Below are positions 35,229 to 44,144 of a stretch of 54,244 nt of DNA, one piece after another. Numbering within the stretch: the stretch's first letter is position 1; each line of letters opens with the position of its first letter. The notes beneath the pieces are model-generated. The model saw only the letters and a list, made by a program, of their open reading frames with translations, did not search any database and was not told where the DNA came from. A program made the position numbers and the translations under genes. This DNA is from Rhodococcus sp. (in: high G+C Gram-positive bacteria). Its GTDB lineage: Bacteria; Actinomycetota; Actinomycetes; Mycobacteriales; Mycobacteriaceae. Location: positions 1 through 54,244 of the forward strand of contig NZ_JAHFVG010000040.1 in assembly GCF_023264675.1 (NCBI RefSeq), in the 5' to 3' direction.

Positions 35229-36425
35229 TCAGCCGCGGTCGGCGGCGGCGAGCTCTTCGGCCAGCAGTTCGGCGAAGGTGAAGGTTCCGGTCGGCTGGTC
35301 GTCTTGGCCGAGCAGGTAGAGGCGCTTGACTGCGATGAGGATTGCTTCGGCGATCACGTCACGTGAACGGGGATCGCTCAAGACCGCGATGTCGGAAGTA
35401 TTTGTGAGATAACCCATGTCGATCTGCACCGTCGGCATGTTGGTGAGCCGCAACAGATCCCAGGTCCGGCCGTGGCTACGGCAGTCGAGCAGCGGAGTGC
35501 GTGCCACGATCTCGCGTTGGATGTATCCGGTCAGCACCTGCCCGATCAACGACTCGGATCCGTGGGAGTTTCCGAAGTGGAAACTTGCGACGCCGTTCGC
35601 AGCTGGGCTGGAACTGGAAGCACACCGGAGAGAGATCATCAGATCGGCATTGAAAGCGTTGGAGGTTTCGGCACGCTCGGCGACGCTGGGGTTGGTACCG
35701 CGCGCCCTCGAGAGGAATGTCTCCATTCCGGTCGCCGCCATACGTCCCTCGAGTCGACTGGCGACGTCCCACAGAATTTCGGCTTCGGAGATACGGCCGA
35801 ACATCCCGTCGACGATGCGACCGGTATCGACACCACCGAGATCAGGATCGATCACGATGCGCTTTCCGGTCAACTGTGGGCCGGCTTGCCGAACCAGTTC
35901 TTCTTCGCTGATGGCATGAGGCGAGCCGCCGGTCACCCGGGCCCCGAGCAAGTCGAGGGAGCGCAGGGTTGCCGGTCCGCAGATGCCATCGGGCGACAGA
36001 CCGATTTCACGTTGGAACGAGGAGAGGCCTTCGTGCGTCTTGGGCCCGAAATATCCATCGACTCGTTCACTGTAGAAGCCGAGGTCTTGAAGGCGGGTCT
36101 GGAGCGTGGCTACATCGTCGCCGTACAGCGGGGCGGACAGCTGGTAGATCAGCGTCCTGGCACCGAGCCGATACGACGCTTCTTTCAACGATCGATAGGT
36201 GGCCGGCCCGACAATGCCGTCGACCAGCAGGCCCCGGTGTTGCTGGAACGCGCGAACCGCGCCTCCGAGAGAGGCATCGAAGTCAGAGGTAGGGGCCGTC
36301 CAGTGCAGAGGGTCGGTCTGCTCGGTGTGAGCTTCCGGCTCCTCGTGAAGGAAACCAAGCGAGACGAGTGTGCTCCGAACCTCCGCGACGGCGGGACCGG
36401 AATCGCCGTGACTGAGTCGGTGCAT
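35229..36425 (-). CDS. cwlM: CwlM, amidase-like regulator of peptidoglycan synthesis (probable pseudoenzyme)
   Basis: In mycobacteria CwlM is not a hydrolase: PknB phosphorylates it and it then activates MurA. The 398 residues from ATG 36425 hold two peptidoglycan-binding repeats (about 8-82 and 100-160), then an Amidase_3 domain (about 187-375). The zinc site is degraded: DPDLGGVD has Leu197 where His is usual, and QIDMGYLTN has Asp336 where the catalytic Glu is usual; Glu (SEAEIL, 214 or 216) and His (SFHFGNSHG, 283 or 288) remain. The C-terminal PTGTFTFAELL keeps threonines 379, 381 and 383, equivalent to the mycobacterial phosphosites. Upstream residues to 36521 are not family-like. Confidence 0.93.
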   Translation of the reverse strand: MHRLSHGDSGPAVAEVRSTLVSLGFLHEEPEAHTEQTDPLHWTAPTSDFDASLGGAVRAFQQHRGLLVDGIVGPATYRSLKEASYRLGARTLIYQLSAPLYGDDVATLQTRLQDLGFYSERVDGYFGPKTHEGLSSFQREIGLSPDGICGPATLRSLDLLGARVTGGSPHAISEEELVRQAGPQLTGKRIVIDPDLGGVDTGRIVDGMFGRISEAEILWDVASRLEGRMAATGMETFLSRARGTNPSVAERAETSNAFNADLMISLRCASSSSPAANGVASFHFGNSHGSESLIGQVLTGYIQREIVARTPLLDCRSHGRTWDLLRLTNMPTVQIDMGYLTNTSDIAVLSDPRSRDVIAEAILIAVKRLYLLGQDDQPTGTFTFAELLAEELAAADRG

Positions 36426-36519
36426 AACTCGTGGACCTCTCGGACGAAGAACGATTTCTGTATCGACTCTATCCAATGCGGGAAACAAGGTCTCCGCGAT
36501 TGGAACTGGTAACGAATAC

Positions 36520-36553
36520 AAAAGCCGATGTGCCGACCCTGTGTCGGCACATC
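36520..36553 (-). terminator. Rho-independent terminator downstream of trxA
   Basis: GATGTGCCGAC (36527-36537) and GTCGGCACATC (36543-36553) form a perfect 11-bp stem with loop CCTGT; on the minus strand TTTTG follows after GGC. It separates trxBA from cwlM. Confidence 0.82.
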
Positions 36554-36630
36554 AGACGATTGTCGCAGAAACTGACCGAAGGACCGTAATCCACGCCGTC
36601 AGGCGCAGGCACGGTCCTGCAGCAGTCGAA

Positions 36631-36963
36631 TCACAGAACGGCTTCGAGATCCTTGAGCAGTGCAGCCTTGCCCTTGGCGCCGACGATCTGCTTCACGGGC
36701 TTGCCGCCCTGGAACAGGATGAGCGTCGGGATCGACATGACCTTGAAGTCGCGTGCTGCCTGCGGGTTTGCATCGATGTCCAGCTTGGCGATGGTCAACT
36801 TGTCGGCGTGCTCGGCGGCGATCTCCTCCAGCACCGGTGCAACCATCTTGCACGGGCCGCACCAGGTGGCCCAGAAATCGACCAGAACCGGCTTTTCGCT
36901 GGTCAGAACGTCATCGACGAACGATGCATCGGTGATGGTGACGGTCTTCTTGTCATCGGACAT
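36631..36963 (-). CDS. trxA: Thioredoxin
   Basis: A small redox protein that reduces disulphides in cytoplasmic enzymes. From ATG 36963 (MSDDKKTVTITDAS, preceded by GAGGAG) the product has 110 residues. The active site is WCGPC with cysteines 35 and 38; FWATWCGPCKMVAPVLEEIA and the cis-proline region MSIPTLILFQGG are standard. It lies 64 bp downstream of trxB, in the same order as Rv3913-Rv3914 of M. tuberculosis. Confidence 0.97.
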   Translation of the reverse strand: MSDDKKTVTITDASFVDDVLTSEKPVLVDFWATWCGPCKMVAPVLEEIAAEHADKLTIAKLDIDANPQAARDFKVMSIPTLILFQGGKPVKQIVGAKGKAALLKDLEAVL

Positions 36964-37027
36964 CTTGGTTTTCTCCTCGAAATGTGAGTAAAGCAACGGG
37001 TGAAAGTGAAGCGGCGGTGGCCGTCGA

Positions 37028-38017
37028 TCAGGCAGTGACGGAATCGACAGGCTGGTCGGCGTGCTCCAACGTATTAGTGGTGATGTCGCCCTGTTCGGCG
37101 AGCCAACGCTCGGCATCGATCGAGGCGGTGCATCCGGTGCCCGCAGCGGTGATCGCCTGCTGGTAGGTGTGATCGACGAGATCTCCCGCCGCGAAAACTC
37201 CCTCGATGGAAGTTGCGGAGGACGGGGAGGCCACCTTCACGTAGCCTGCTTCGTCGAGCTCGACCTGGCCCTTGATCAGCTCGTTGCGAGGATCGTGACC
37301 GATCGCGACGAACATACCGGTGACGTCGAGCGTGCTCTTCTCGCCGGTGATCGCATTCTCCAGTGTCAGTCCGCTGACCGATGTGTCACCGAGCACCTCC
37401 AACACATGGGTGTCGGTAAGAAAGGTGATCTTGTCGTTGTTCTTGGCACGCTCGAGCATGATGCGCGATGCACGGAACTCGCTGCGGCGATGAACGATGG
37501 TCACGCTGCGGGCGAAACGCGTCAAGAACGTCGCTTCCTCCATTGCCGAGTCGCCGCCGCCGATGACGGCGATGTCCTGGTCGCGGAAGAAGAATCCGTC
37601 GCAGGTGGCACAGGCGCTGACGCCGCGGCCGAGCAGCTTTTCTTCGCCGGGAATGCTGAGGTAGCGAGCCGCTGCGCCCATCGCGAGGATGATCGCTCGC
37701 GCACGGTACGTCTCGCCGTTTGCCGACAGCGTCTTGATCTCGCCGCTCAGATCGAGTTCCTCGACATCCTCGGTGCGAATGTCGGCGCCGAACCGCTTGG
37801 CCTGCTCGCGCATCTGCTCCATGAGATCCGGTCCCATGATTCCTTCGCGGAATCCGGGGAAGTTCTCGACCTCGGTGGTGGTCATCAACGCGCCACCGAA
37901 CTGGGTACCTTCGAACAGGATGGGCTCCAGTTCGGCTCGCGCTGCATATACGCCTGCGGTGTACCCCGCCGGCCCCGAGCCGACGATGATGAGATCGTGA
38001 ACCTTGGGCGTAGTCAT
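37028..38017 (-). CDS. trxB: Thioredoxin reductase
   Basis: A flavoprotein that reduces thioredoxin with NADPH. From ATG 38017 the product has 329 residues: FAD loop [10 protein letters not shown] near 13-22, redox pair C136 and C139 in [14 protein letters not shown] loop [12 protein letters not shown] near 151-162, and the FAD tail [24 protein letters not shown]. In M. tuberculosis the trxB-trxC genes follow sigM and rsmA as here. The upstream open frame to 38098 is not family-like. Confidence 0.97.
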   Translation of the reverse strand: MTTPKVHDLIIVGSGPAGYTAGVYAARAELEPILFEGTQFGGALMTTTEVENFPGFREGIMGPDLMEQMREQAKRFGADIRTEDVEELDLSGEIKTLSANGETYRARAIILAMGAAARYLSIPGEEKLLGRGVSACATCDGFFFRDQDIAVIGGGDSAMEEATFLTRFARSVTIVHRRSEFRASRIMLERAKNNDKITFLTDTHVLEVLGDTSVSGLTLENAITGEKSTLDVTGMFVAIGHDPRNELIKGQVELDEAGYVKVASPSSATSIEGVFAAGDLVDHTYQQAITAAGTGCTASIDAERWLAEQGDITTNTLEHADQPVDSVTA

Positions 38018-38156
38018 GCGGACCTTCCGATCGATGTTTCGGTGCTGTGTGCGTGTCGGACCTCGGCAAAGGCGAAGCCGCGACATGTGTGACAACACCA
38101 GCGTAGAGGGTGTTGTTCCCAGCGGGGCTGCTCGTCACCCGGATGGGTGGGGAAGA

Positions 38157-38993
38157 TCAGCCGAGTTCCCGACGGAGCAGCGTGTTCGGGCTCCCGATGC
38201 CGCAATCCGACGCGACCGCCAACAACGTCATTCCCTCGCTCGCTCCGCTCGTCGGAATCACCAACATGACCCCGCGCTGCCCGTCGAGCTCGATGGGCGA
38301 AGACCCCACGACGGTGGAGTCGGCACTGAATCCATTGGCCACCAAGCAGTCCCGCAGCTTTCCTGAATCCGTCAGATCGTTGCCACCCCGGCTCGACATC
38401 ACGTCGTACACGACGGAGGAATCGATTCGATCCGAACTCACGACCAGCGTCGGTGCATCCGCCAGTGTGTTCGGCGACGGCTCGGGGCCGCTCCCGTCCC
38501 CCGTAGAGGAGAGCAGCAGGATCGAACCGACAGCCGCAGCGGCGACAACCGCCACGGCCGCGGCAACAGCGATAAACCGCCGCGGCACGTGTCGTCGCGC
38601 TACCAGTGACCGAGATACGAACGGCGCGACGGGCGCCACGTCAGCCGACGGCACAGTGTCGTAACGAGTGTCGGCGTCGTAATGAGCGTCGGCGAGGGCA
38701 CGGTCCAACCTCTCGGCCACCTCGGGCGGAATGGAGTGCGACGACGACAACGACGTGGCCGTGGGAGTCGAGGCCTGCGCGAGCCGGGCAGTGACGGCGT
38801 CCAGGGCCGCGATGACCTGCATGGCCTCGTGATCCTGACGCACCACCGGCCAGAGTCGGTCGCTGACGGACTCGGGAAGTACACCGGCATGAAGGTCGGC
38901 GAGGAGTTCCGGCGAATACGGTGCACCCGGCAACGGGGTGGACTGGTCCAGTCCCGTGTCCTCGGGATGCCGACCCGTTCCGTGCGAGCTCAT
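38157..38993 (-). CDS. rsmA: Anti-sigma-M factor RsmA
   Basis: The 278-residue protein has a cytoplasmic N-terminal half with an anti-sigma-like start (YSPELLADLHAGVLPESVSDRLWPVVRQD), one membrane segment at about 140-162 (FIAVAAAVAVVAAAAVGSILLL), and an external C-terminal domain ending LLRRELG. This matches Rv3912, the membrane anti-sigma factor that holds SigM inactive. It follows sigM by 69 bp on the same strand. The RsmA name follows mycobacterial usage and should not be confused with the rRNA methyltransferase of the same symbol. Confidence 0.88.
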   Translation of the reverse strand: MSSHGTGRHPEDTGLDQSTPLPGAPYSPELLADLHAGVLPESVSDRLWPVVRQDHEAMQVIAALDAVTARLAQASTPTATSLSSSHSIPPEVAERLDRALADAHYDADTRYDTVPSADVAPVAPFVSRSLVARRHVPRRFIAVAAAVAVVAAAAVGSILLLSSTGDGSGPEPSPNTLADAPTLVVSSDRIDSSVVYDVMSSRGGNDLTDSGKLRDCLVANGFSADSTVVGSSPIELDGQRGVMLVIPTSGASEGMTLLAVASDCGIGSPNTLLRRELG

Positions 38994-39062
38994 GCCGCCT
39001 CCTCTCCGCGTAGTCGTCTCTCCGCGTAGTCGTCACTCACATGGTAAGACGCAGCAGCGGTG

Positions 39063-39656
39063 CTATCGGTTCCCCTCGTCGCGAAGAAATTCCAAGAGCC
39101 CGGCCAGTTTCAATCGCCCACGGGCGCAGCGGCTCTTGACGGTTCCGGTCGGAACTCCGAGCAGACGGCCTGCGTCGGCCACGGAGTATCCCTCCATGTC
39201 CACTGCCACCACAGCGGCTCGCTGCTCGGGCGCGAGCATCATCAACGCGTCGTGGACGACCATCGAGGTTTCCACCGCAGTCATGGCATCGCGCGGATCG
39301 GGCGGCTCCAGCGCATCGCCCTCCGGCAACGGCGACGACGGCCTCGAGCGGTTTCGCCTGATTCGATCGAGGCATGCGTTGACGACGATCTTGTGCAGCC
39401 AGCTTCGTACCGCGGCATCGGCGCGGAAACTTGCTGCCGTGCGATGCGCCGACAACAAAGCTTCCTGCAGCGCGTCGGCTGCGTCCTCCGCGGTGTAGCT
39501 GGTCCTGCGCGCGATCAGCCACAGGTGGGTGTAGTGATTCCGCACGAGCACTGTGAATGCGTGCGGATCACCCGCCACGTGTGCGGCCAACAACTCGACG
39601 TCGGAACGATCATCGAGAATTCCCCCGAACCCATTGTTCACACCTGACATCCCCAT
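39063..39656 (-). CDS. sigM: ECF RNA polymerase sigma factor SigM
   Basis: An extracytoplasmic-function sigma factor of 197 residues. Region 2 (about 20-95) contains LVRNHYTHLWLIARRT, DAADALQEALLSAH and the -10 reading helix with RSWLHKIVVNACLDRIRR. Region 4 (about 125-190) has MLAPEQRAAVVAVDMEGYSVADAGRLLGVPTGTVKSRCARGR, the -35 recognition helix. SigM in mycobacteria responds late in growth and controls ESX-related and surface-lipid genes. The start could be ATG 39656 or 39650. The gene lies between murJ and its anti-sigma factor. Its own promoter should be in the 126-bp gap after murJ. Confidence 0.93.
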   Translation of the reverse strand: MGMSGVNNGFGGILDDRSDVELLAAHVAGDPHAFTVLVRNHYTHLWLIARRTSYTAEDAADALQEALLSAHRTAASFRADAAVRSWLHKIVVNACLDRIRRNRSRPSSPLPEGDALEPPDPRDAMTAVETSMVVHDALMMLAPEQRAAVVAVDMEGYSVADAGRLLGVPTGTVKSRCARGRLKLAGLLEFLRDEGNR

Positions 39657-39782
39657 ACGAAAACGGCTCCCCCCGTGTTACCGCATTGCTGGAGAGCCTA
39701 AGGCATAGAGACCGCTGAGTATGAAACAAGGGCCCGAATCGGACCGGAAAGACAGTGAATGGTGCCGGAGGAGGGTGCTTGG

Positions 39783-42700
39783 TCAGGATTGAGCGGTGAA
39801 ACCGAGATCGGCAATCGACGATTGGTTGCGGCCGGTGTCGGTGCTCAGACCGGTGATCCAGAGCAGAACGTGGCTCGTCGGTTCGGACACCTGAAGCGGA
39901 ATCTGAGTGACCCCGTTGCCCAACGTCGCCTGGCCGATCACCGTGGTGTCGCTCAGACTCGGCGAATCGCTCGGCGCCGAGCGGATTTCGACGACGGTCC
40001 CCGGGGACGGCGAGTTCACGGTTGCGTTGGTGAGAACCTGCGCGGACGGCAGACTCACCAGCAGGCCAACACCGTTCTTGAGTGACGGGAACGGCTGGAA
40101 GTAGGAGTCGGTGCCCCACACCGTCGACGGGTCTCCGTCCACGGCGTTGTCGACGGTTCCCGGGTTGTCGGCGCTGCCCTCGGGCGAGAACACCTCGACC
40201 GAATCGATGGGCACCGGAGCGGCGGCGGGGACGGCTGCAGGCGCATCGCCCGGTGCTGCGGGCGCAGTCTGCGACGTCGTCAGACCGAAGTCCTGCTCGG
40301 TCAACGGCTCGTCGGAACTGCCCCCGGCGATGAACGTGAACAGCCAGTATCCGGCGAAGCCGAGTACCACCACGGTCAGCACCCCGAGAACAGCCAGCGC
40401 GATATTGGTTCGCCGCGAGCGTTTTTGCTCGGCGGCGATCTCTTCGGGATCGGCGAGTGAATGCCCGTTTGCGCCCGGTGCACGCTGGCCCAAGCGCAGA
40501 GCAGGCATCAGATCGGTCTTGTCGTTGACCACGGCGGCCTGGTCGAGCACGTGTTGAACGGTCGCGGCCGTCCTGATGCCGCTGTTCTGCTCGAGTGCCC
40601 GCACTGCGACCGCGGAGATTTCGAAGGGAACATCGGATCGAATACGACGAGGCTCGACGGCATTTCCGCTGTTGTCACGATCCGCTGGCTTCATTCCGCC
40701 GACGGATCGCGGCTGACCGCCTCCGGCAGCGTCGACGAGGGGCCAACGGGCGGTGATGAGGGCGTAGAGCATCGCTCCGAGACCGCGAACGTCCGTGCCC
40801 GGGTCGGCGTCGGCGAGAGTGGCGGGGAATGCCAGCACGGCGTTTCCGCTGCTACTGATACGCACTCGATCCGGATGATCGATGGACAGCGCTCCGCCGC
40901 TGCGATGAGCTGCTTCGGCAGCACCTGCGAGGGCTTTGATGGCGCGGGCGGCTCCGGTCGGCGACGGCACGGTGTCGGCCATCTCGCGCAGAGATCTACC
41001 AGGCGTCCACTCGGCAACGACGATGCCACCGGAACTACCCCGCACGACGTCGAGTACTCGAGCGAGCCCGGGTGAGTTGATTCGGCCCAGCCTCAGTGTG
41101 CGAGAAAGGATCGCCTGGGGACCTTCCGGTCCGTCCACCGAGACGGCTGTTGCCTGCTGGTCGGCGTCGACGAAGGTCAGAGCGACCTCGCGATCGAGTT
41201 TGACGTCGTGTGCCTGCCAGAACTTCAGACCCCGTGCACCGCCGTGCGGTGCGAGCAGGCGATACCGACCACCGGCAACGGACGCGCCGGGAATGAGCTG
41301 CGGACCACGAGGAGACCGGCCGGCGTCGCCTGAAGGCTCGGAAGTCGGCGCTGTGACGGCAGACTTCGGCGTTGTCGCTGCAGGGATCGGGGCCGCTGTA
41401 GGGACCGGGGCCGCTGTAGGAATCGGGGCTGCCGCAGCGATCGGGGTTGCCGCAGGCCCAGCAACGGGACTCGGTGTGGCGTCGCTCTCGGAATCGGCCG
41501 ATTCCAGCGCATCGTCGGCGGTCTCGTCGAGGTCAGTGCCCTGGTCGGCAGTGCCCTTGTCTGCAGTGTCGTGGTCTGCAGTGTCCTTGCCGACAGTGTC
41601 CTTGTCGGCAGTGGCATGCTCGACAACCGGCTCGGGCTCGGTGGCATCAGTCGACACAGCGGCCTTTACCGCCTCTGCCTCGGCAATATCAGCCGGCTTG
41701 GCCTCGGCCTTGTCGGCCGGCTTGGCCTCGGCTTCAGCGGTCGGCGTCGCCTCGGCAGCGATTTGCTCGTCCTCGGGCGCTGTCCGGTCGTCGGACTTGT
41801 CGTCGTCGCCGACAGGGAGCTTTGCCGACTTCGGAAGGCGCAGGGTCGACTCGGCCCGCGCGGACGCGTTCTTCGCGCGCTCGTCCACCTCGACTCCGCC
41901 GGTCGCTCGGTCGGCGCCGTTCACCACAGCCTCGGCCGGCCCCCCAGCCACTTCGTCGTCGGTCACTCTCACTCCTTCACGCGTGTATGCCCCGGGTTGT
42001 ACGCCACGTTCACCCAGCTGAGGGCGACGCGACGTAGACGGCGTCCCGGTCCGCCGAGGTCCAGGGTACGGGAGACGGTCGCGTGCAGTGTCCCATGCAA
42101 CGGGAGAAGCGACGACGGGTACCAGCGTCGTCTTGTCGGCCTCCGCAACGAACGACGAATCGTTTGTGACGGACCCCGAGATATGGACCGGCTGGGGAGG
42201 TGCGGCGGACCTGCCCAGCACCTTGAGCACGAGGCGGCGGATCGCCACGGTGACGGCCAGAACTTCGGGGATGCGACCGAACCAGAGGATCCCGAATGTG
42301 ATGCCCAGCATCAGGATCGCGCCGACACCGACACGAAGCAGTGCGCCGATGAAGCCCAGGTTTTCGGTCAATCCGCCCAGGTCGGCGATGCGATCGATGG
42401 CCAACATTGCGGTTCCGCCCGCGGCGGATGCGATCAGCACCATCCAGATCGTCTTGCCGACGTTGATCATCCGAAGATTGCCGAGACTTCGGTGTAGCAG
42501 GAATCCGCCGATGCAGGCACCGACGACGAAGCCGAGGCCGTTCGCGACGCCGAGCCACAGAACCACCTGCTGATCGTTCTGGGCCAATACGGGTGCGAGG
42601 GCGGACAGCGCGATCTTCACGCCGGTGATGCCGAGAATGATCCAGGTCGGTGTCCATGCCTGCTCACGGGCGTAGAACACCCGTAGGTGAATGAGAACCA

Positions 42701-44144
42701 GCGCGTAGGGAATCAGTGTGAACGCGGACCAGCTCACTGCTTCGCCGAGACGAGGCGCGTCGTTCTTGAAATTGCCGTGTCCGAAGAGGGCCTCACCGAC
42801 CCACGGGCCGGCGAACGTCAGGAACACGACGATCGGCACCAGTGCGACCAGGGTCATTCTGGTGGCCACCGACAGGTCGTCGACAACGGCCGGGGTGTCG
42901 CCGTTCGCCGCACTGCGGCTGAGCCGCGGCATGATCGCCGTCAGAACGGTGACACCGAGAATCCCGTACGGCAACTGCAGCAGGATCCATGCCTGCGAGT
43001 AGATGACGGGTCCGCCTTCGTCGGCGTGCGCGGAGATATTCGTCGCGAAGACGAGGCCCGCCTGGCTGATGACGACGTAGAGGACGATTGCCGCGGCCAT
43101 GCCGCCGAATGCCTTCAGTCGCGCGTCGAATCCCCACAGCGGCCGCAGGTCGACCTTCTCGCGCTTGAGTGCGGGGATCAGAGCCGCCACCTGGGTGACG
43201 ACACCCGCGGTGACACCGAGCCCGAGGATCAACACGTGCGGGTCGCTGATGTGCACGGGGTCGAGCGAAATCTCGCCGGGGACGAAGAAGTACAGCGAGA
43301 AGATGCCGAGTACGACCAGGTTGTTCCACACCGGTGCCCACGCGCCGGGACGGAAGTTCTGACGCGTGTTCAGGATGGCGGTGAGGAGGCCGGACAGGCC
43401 GTAGAACAAGATGGCCGGAAGCAGCAGGTAGGACAGTGCAGTGGTGAGATCGCTGCTGACCTTCGCGGTGTCGTCGATCAGCATGTTGCTGAGAATCGGT
43501 GCGCCGATGGTCGCGATCAGAGCGACGATCGCCAGCATCGTGAACGCGAGAGTGAACAGTCGCCTGATGAAGGATGCACCGCGGTCGGGGTCTTCCATCT
43601 CGGCCCTGACCAGCACCGGGACGACGATAGCGGTCAGGACTGCGCCGAGTACGAGCTCGGAGATCATGTTCGGAAGAATGGTTGCCGCGGAGAACGAGCT
43701 CGCGATTGCGCTGCCCAGAATCGCAAGCATCACGATCTGCTTGAAGAATCCGGTGATCCGGGACACGAGCGTCGCGATCGCGATGGAACCCGTCGCGGCC
43801 AGCAGGCTCTTCTGCGGTTTCGGAGCAGGCGCGTCCGGATCGGGAGTCGGTTTCGGCTCTACCGGCGGATAGTCCTCGTCACGAAAACGTGGGATGAGCT
43901 GGGTGACGGAGTTGTCGGGCGCCGGTCCACCGTCCGGCGACGGAGGCACCGGATAGCTGCGCATCTCGCGCGCTGGAATGTCGCGGCCGGACATGTCACG
44001 GGGTCGTCCGTTGGCGTCACGCTCCCACGGCGCTTGCCGCGGGGGTGCTGTCCGCCGGAAGACCTGCGCCGCCGGTAGCCGCGTGCGTGACGCGTCGGGA
44101 AGGCGCGGGGCCTCGCCCCTGTATGGAATGTCACCGCCCGTCAT
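39783..44144 (-). CDS. murJ: Lipid II flippase MurJ (MviN) fused to pseudokinase and extracellular domain
   Basis: A 1453-residue protein. A Pro/Arg-rich tail (1 to about 115) leads to the MurJ/MviN core of about 14 membrane helices (about 118-650: SIAIATLVSRITGFFKQIV, then AVSWSAFTLIPYALVLIHLRVFYAR). A linker of roughly 300 residues contains near-repeats (AEAKPAD; TADKDT, TADHDT; AAPIPTAAPVPT). The pseudokinase (about 985-1215) begins GGRYRLLAPHGGARGL but has EVALTFVD where the catalytic Lys belongs, and lacks HRD and DFG. One membrane helix (about 1245-1270) and an external discoidin-like domain (VDNAVDGDPSTVWGTDS) end it. M. tuberculosis Rv3910 has the same layout in 1184 residues. ATG overlaps the DUF6049 stop. 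Confidence 0.95.
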   Translation of the reverse strand: MTGGDIPYRGEAPRLPDASRTRLPAAQVFRRTAPPRQAPWERDANGRPRDMSGRDIPAREMRSYPVPPSPDGGPAPDNSVTQLIPRFRDEDYPPVEPKPTPDPDAPAPKPQKSLLAATGSIAIATLVSRITGFFKQIVMLAILGSAIASSFSAATILPNMISELVLGAVLTAIVVPVLVRAEMEDPDRGASFIRRLFTLAFTMLAIVALIATIGAPILSNMLIDDTAKVSSDLTTALSYLLLPAILFYGLSGLLTAILNTRQNFRPGAWAPVWNNLVVLGIFSLYFFVPGEISLDPVHISDPHVLILGLGVTAGVVTQVAALIPALKREKVDLRPLWGFDARLKAFGGMAAAIVLYVVISQAGLVFATNISAHADEGGPVIYSQAWILLQLPYGILGVTVLTAIMPRLSRSAANGDTPAVVDDLSVATRMTLVALVPIVVFLTFAGPWVGEALFGHGNFKNDAPRLGEAVSWSAFTLIPYALVLIHLRVFYAREQAWTPTWIILGITGVKIALSALAPVLAQNDQQVVLWLGVANGLGFVVGACIGGFLLHRSLGNLRMINVGKTIWMVLIASAAGGTAMLAIDRIADLGGLTENLGFIGALLRVGVGAILMLGITFGILWFGRIPEVLAVTVAIRRLVLKVLGRSAAPPQPVHISGSVTNDSSFVAEADKTTLVPVVASPVAWDTARDRLPYPGPRRTGTPSTSRRPQLGERGVQPGAYTREGVRVTDDEVAGGPAEAVVNGADRATGGVEVDERAKNASARAESTLRLPKSAKLPVGDDDKSDDRTAPEDEQIAAEATPTAEAEAKPADKAEAKPADIAEAEAVKAAVSTDATEPEPVVEHATADKDTVGKDTADHDTADKGTADQGTDLDETADDALESADSESDATPSPVAGPAATPIAAAAPIPTAAPVPTAAPIPAATTPKSAVTAPTSEPSGDAGRSPRGPQLIPGASVAGGRYRLLAPHGGARGLKFWQAHDVKLDREVALTFVDADQQATAVSVDGPEGPQAILSRTLRLGRINSPGLARVLDVVRGSSGGIVVAEWTPGRSLREMADTVPSPTGAARAIKALAGAAEAAHRSGGALSIDHPDRVRISSSGNAVLAFPATLADADPGTDVRGLGAMLYALITARWPLVDAAGGGQPRSVGGMKPADRDNSGNAVEPRRIRSDVPFEISAVAVRALEQNSGIRTAATVQHVLDQAAVVNDKTDLMPALRLGQRAPGANGHSLADPEEIAAEQKRSRRTNIALAVLGVLTVVVLGFAGYWLFTFIAGGSSDEPLTEQDFGLTTSQTAPAAPGDAPAAVPAAAPVPIDSVEVFSPEGSADNPGTVDNAVDGDPSTVWGTDSYFQPFPSLKNGVGLLVSLPSAQVLTNATVNSPSPGTVVEIRSAPSDSPSLSDTTVIGQATLGNGVTQIPLQVSEPTSHVLLWITGLSTDTGRNQSSIADLGFTAQS

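Noticed and set aside
40936..42021. 361-codon plus-strand frame opposite the murJ linker
   Set aside because: Ser/Ala repeats arise from the antisense of the repetitive linker; no start signal.
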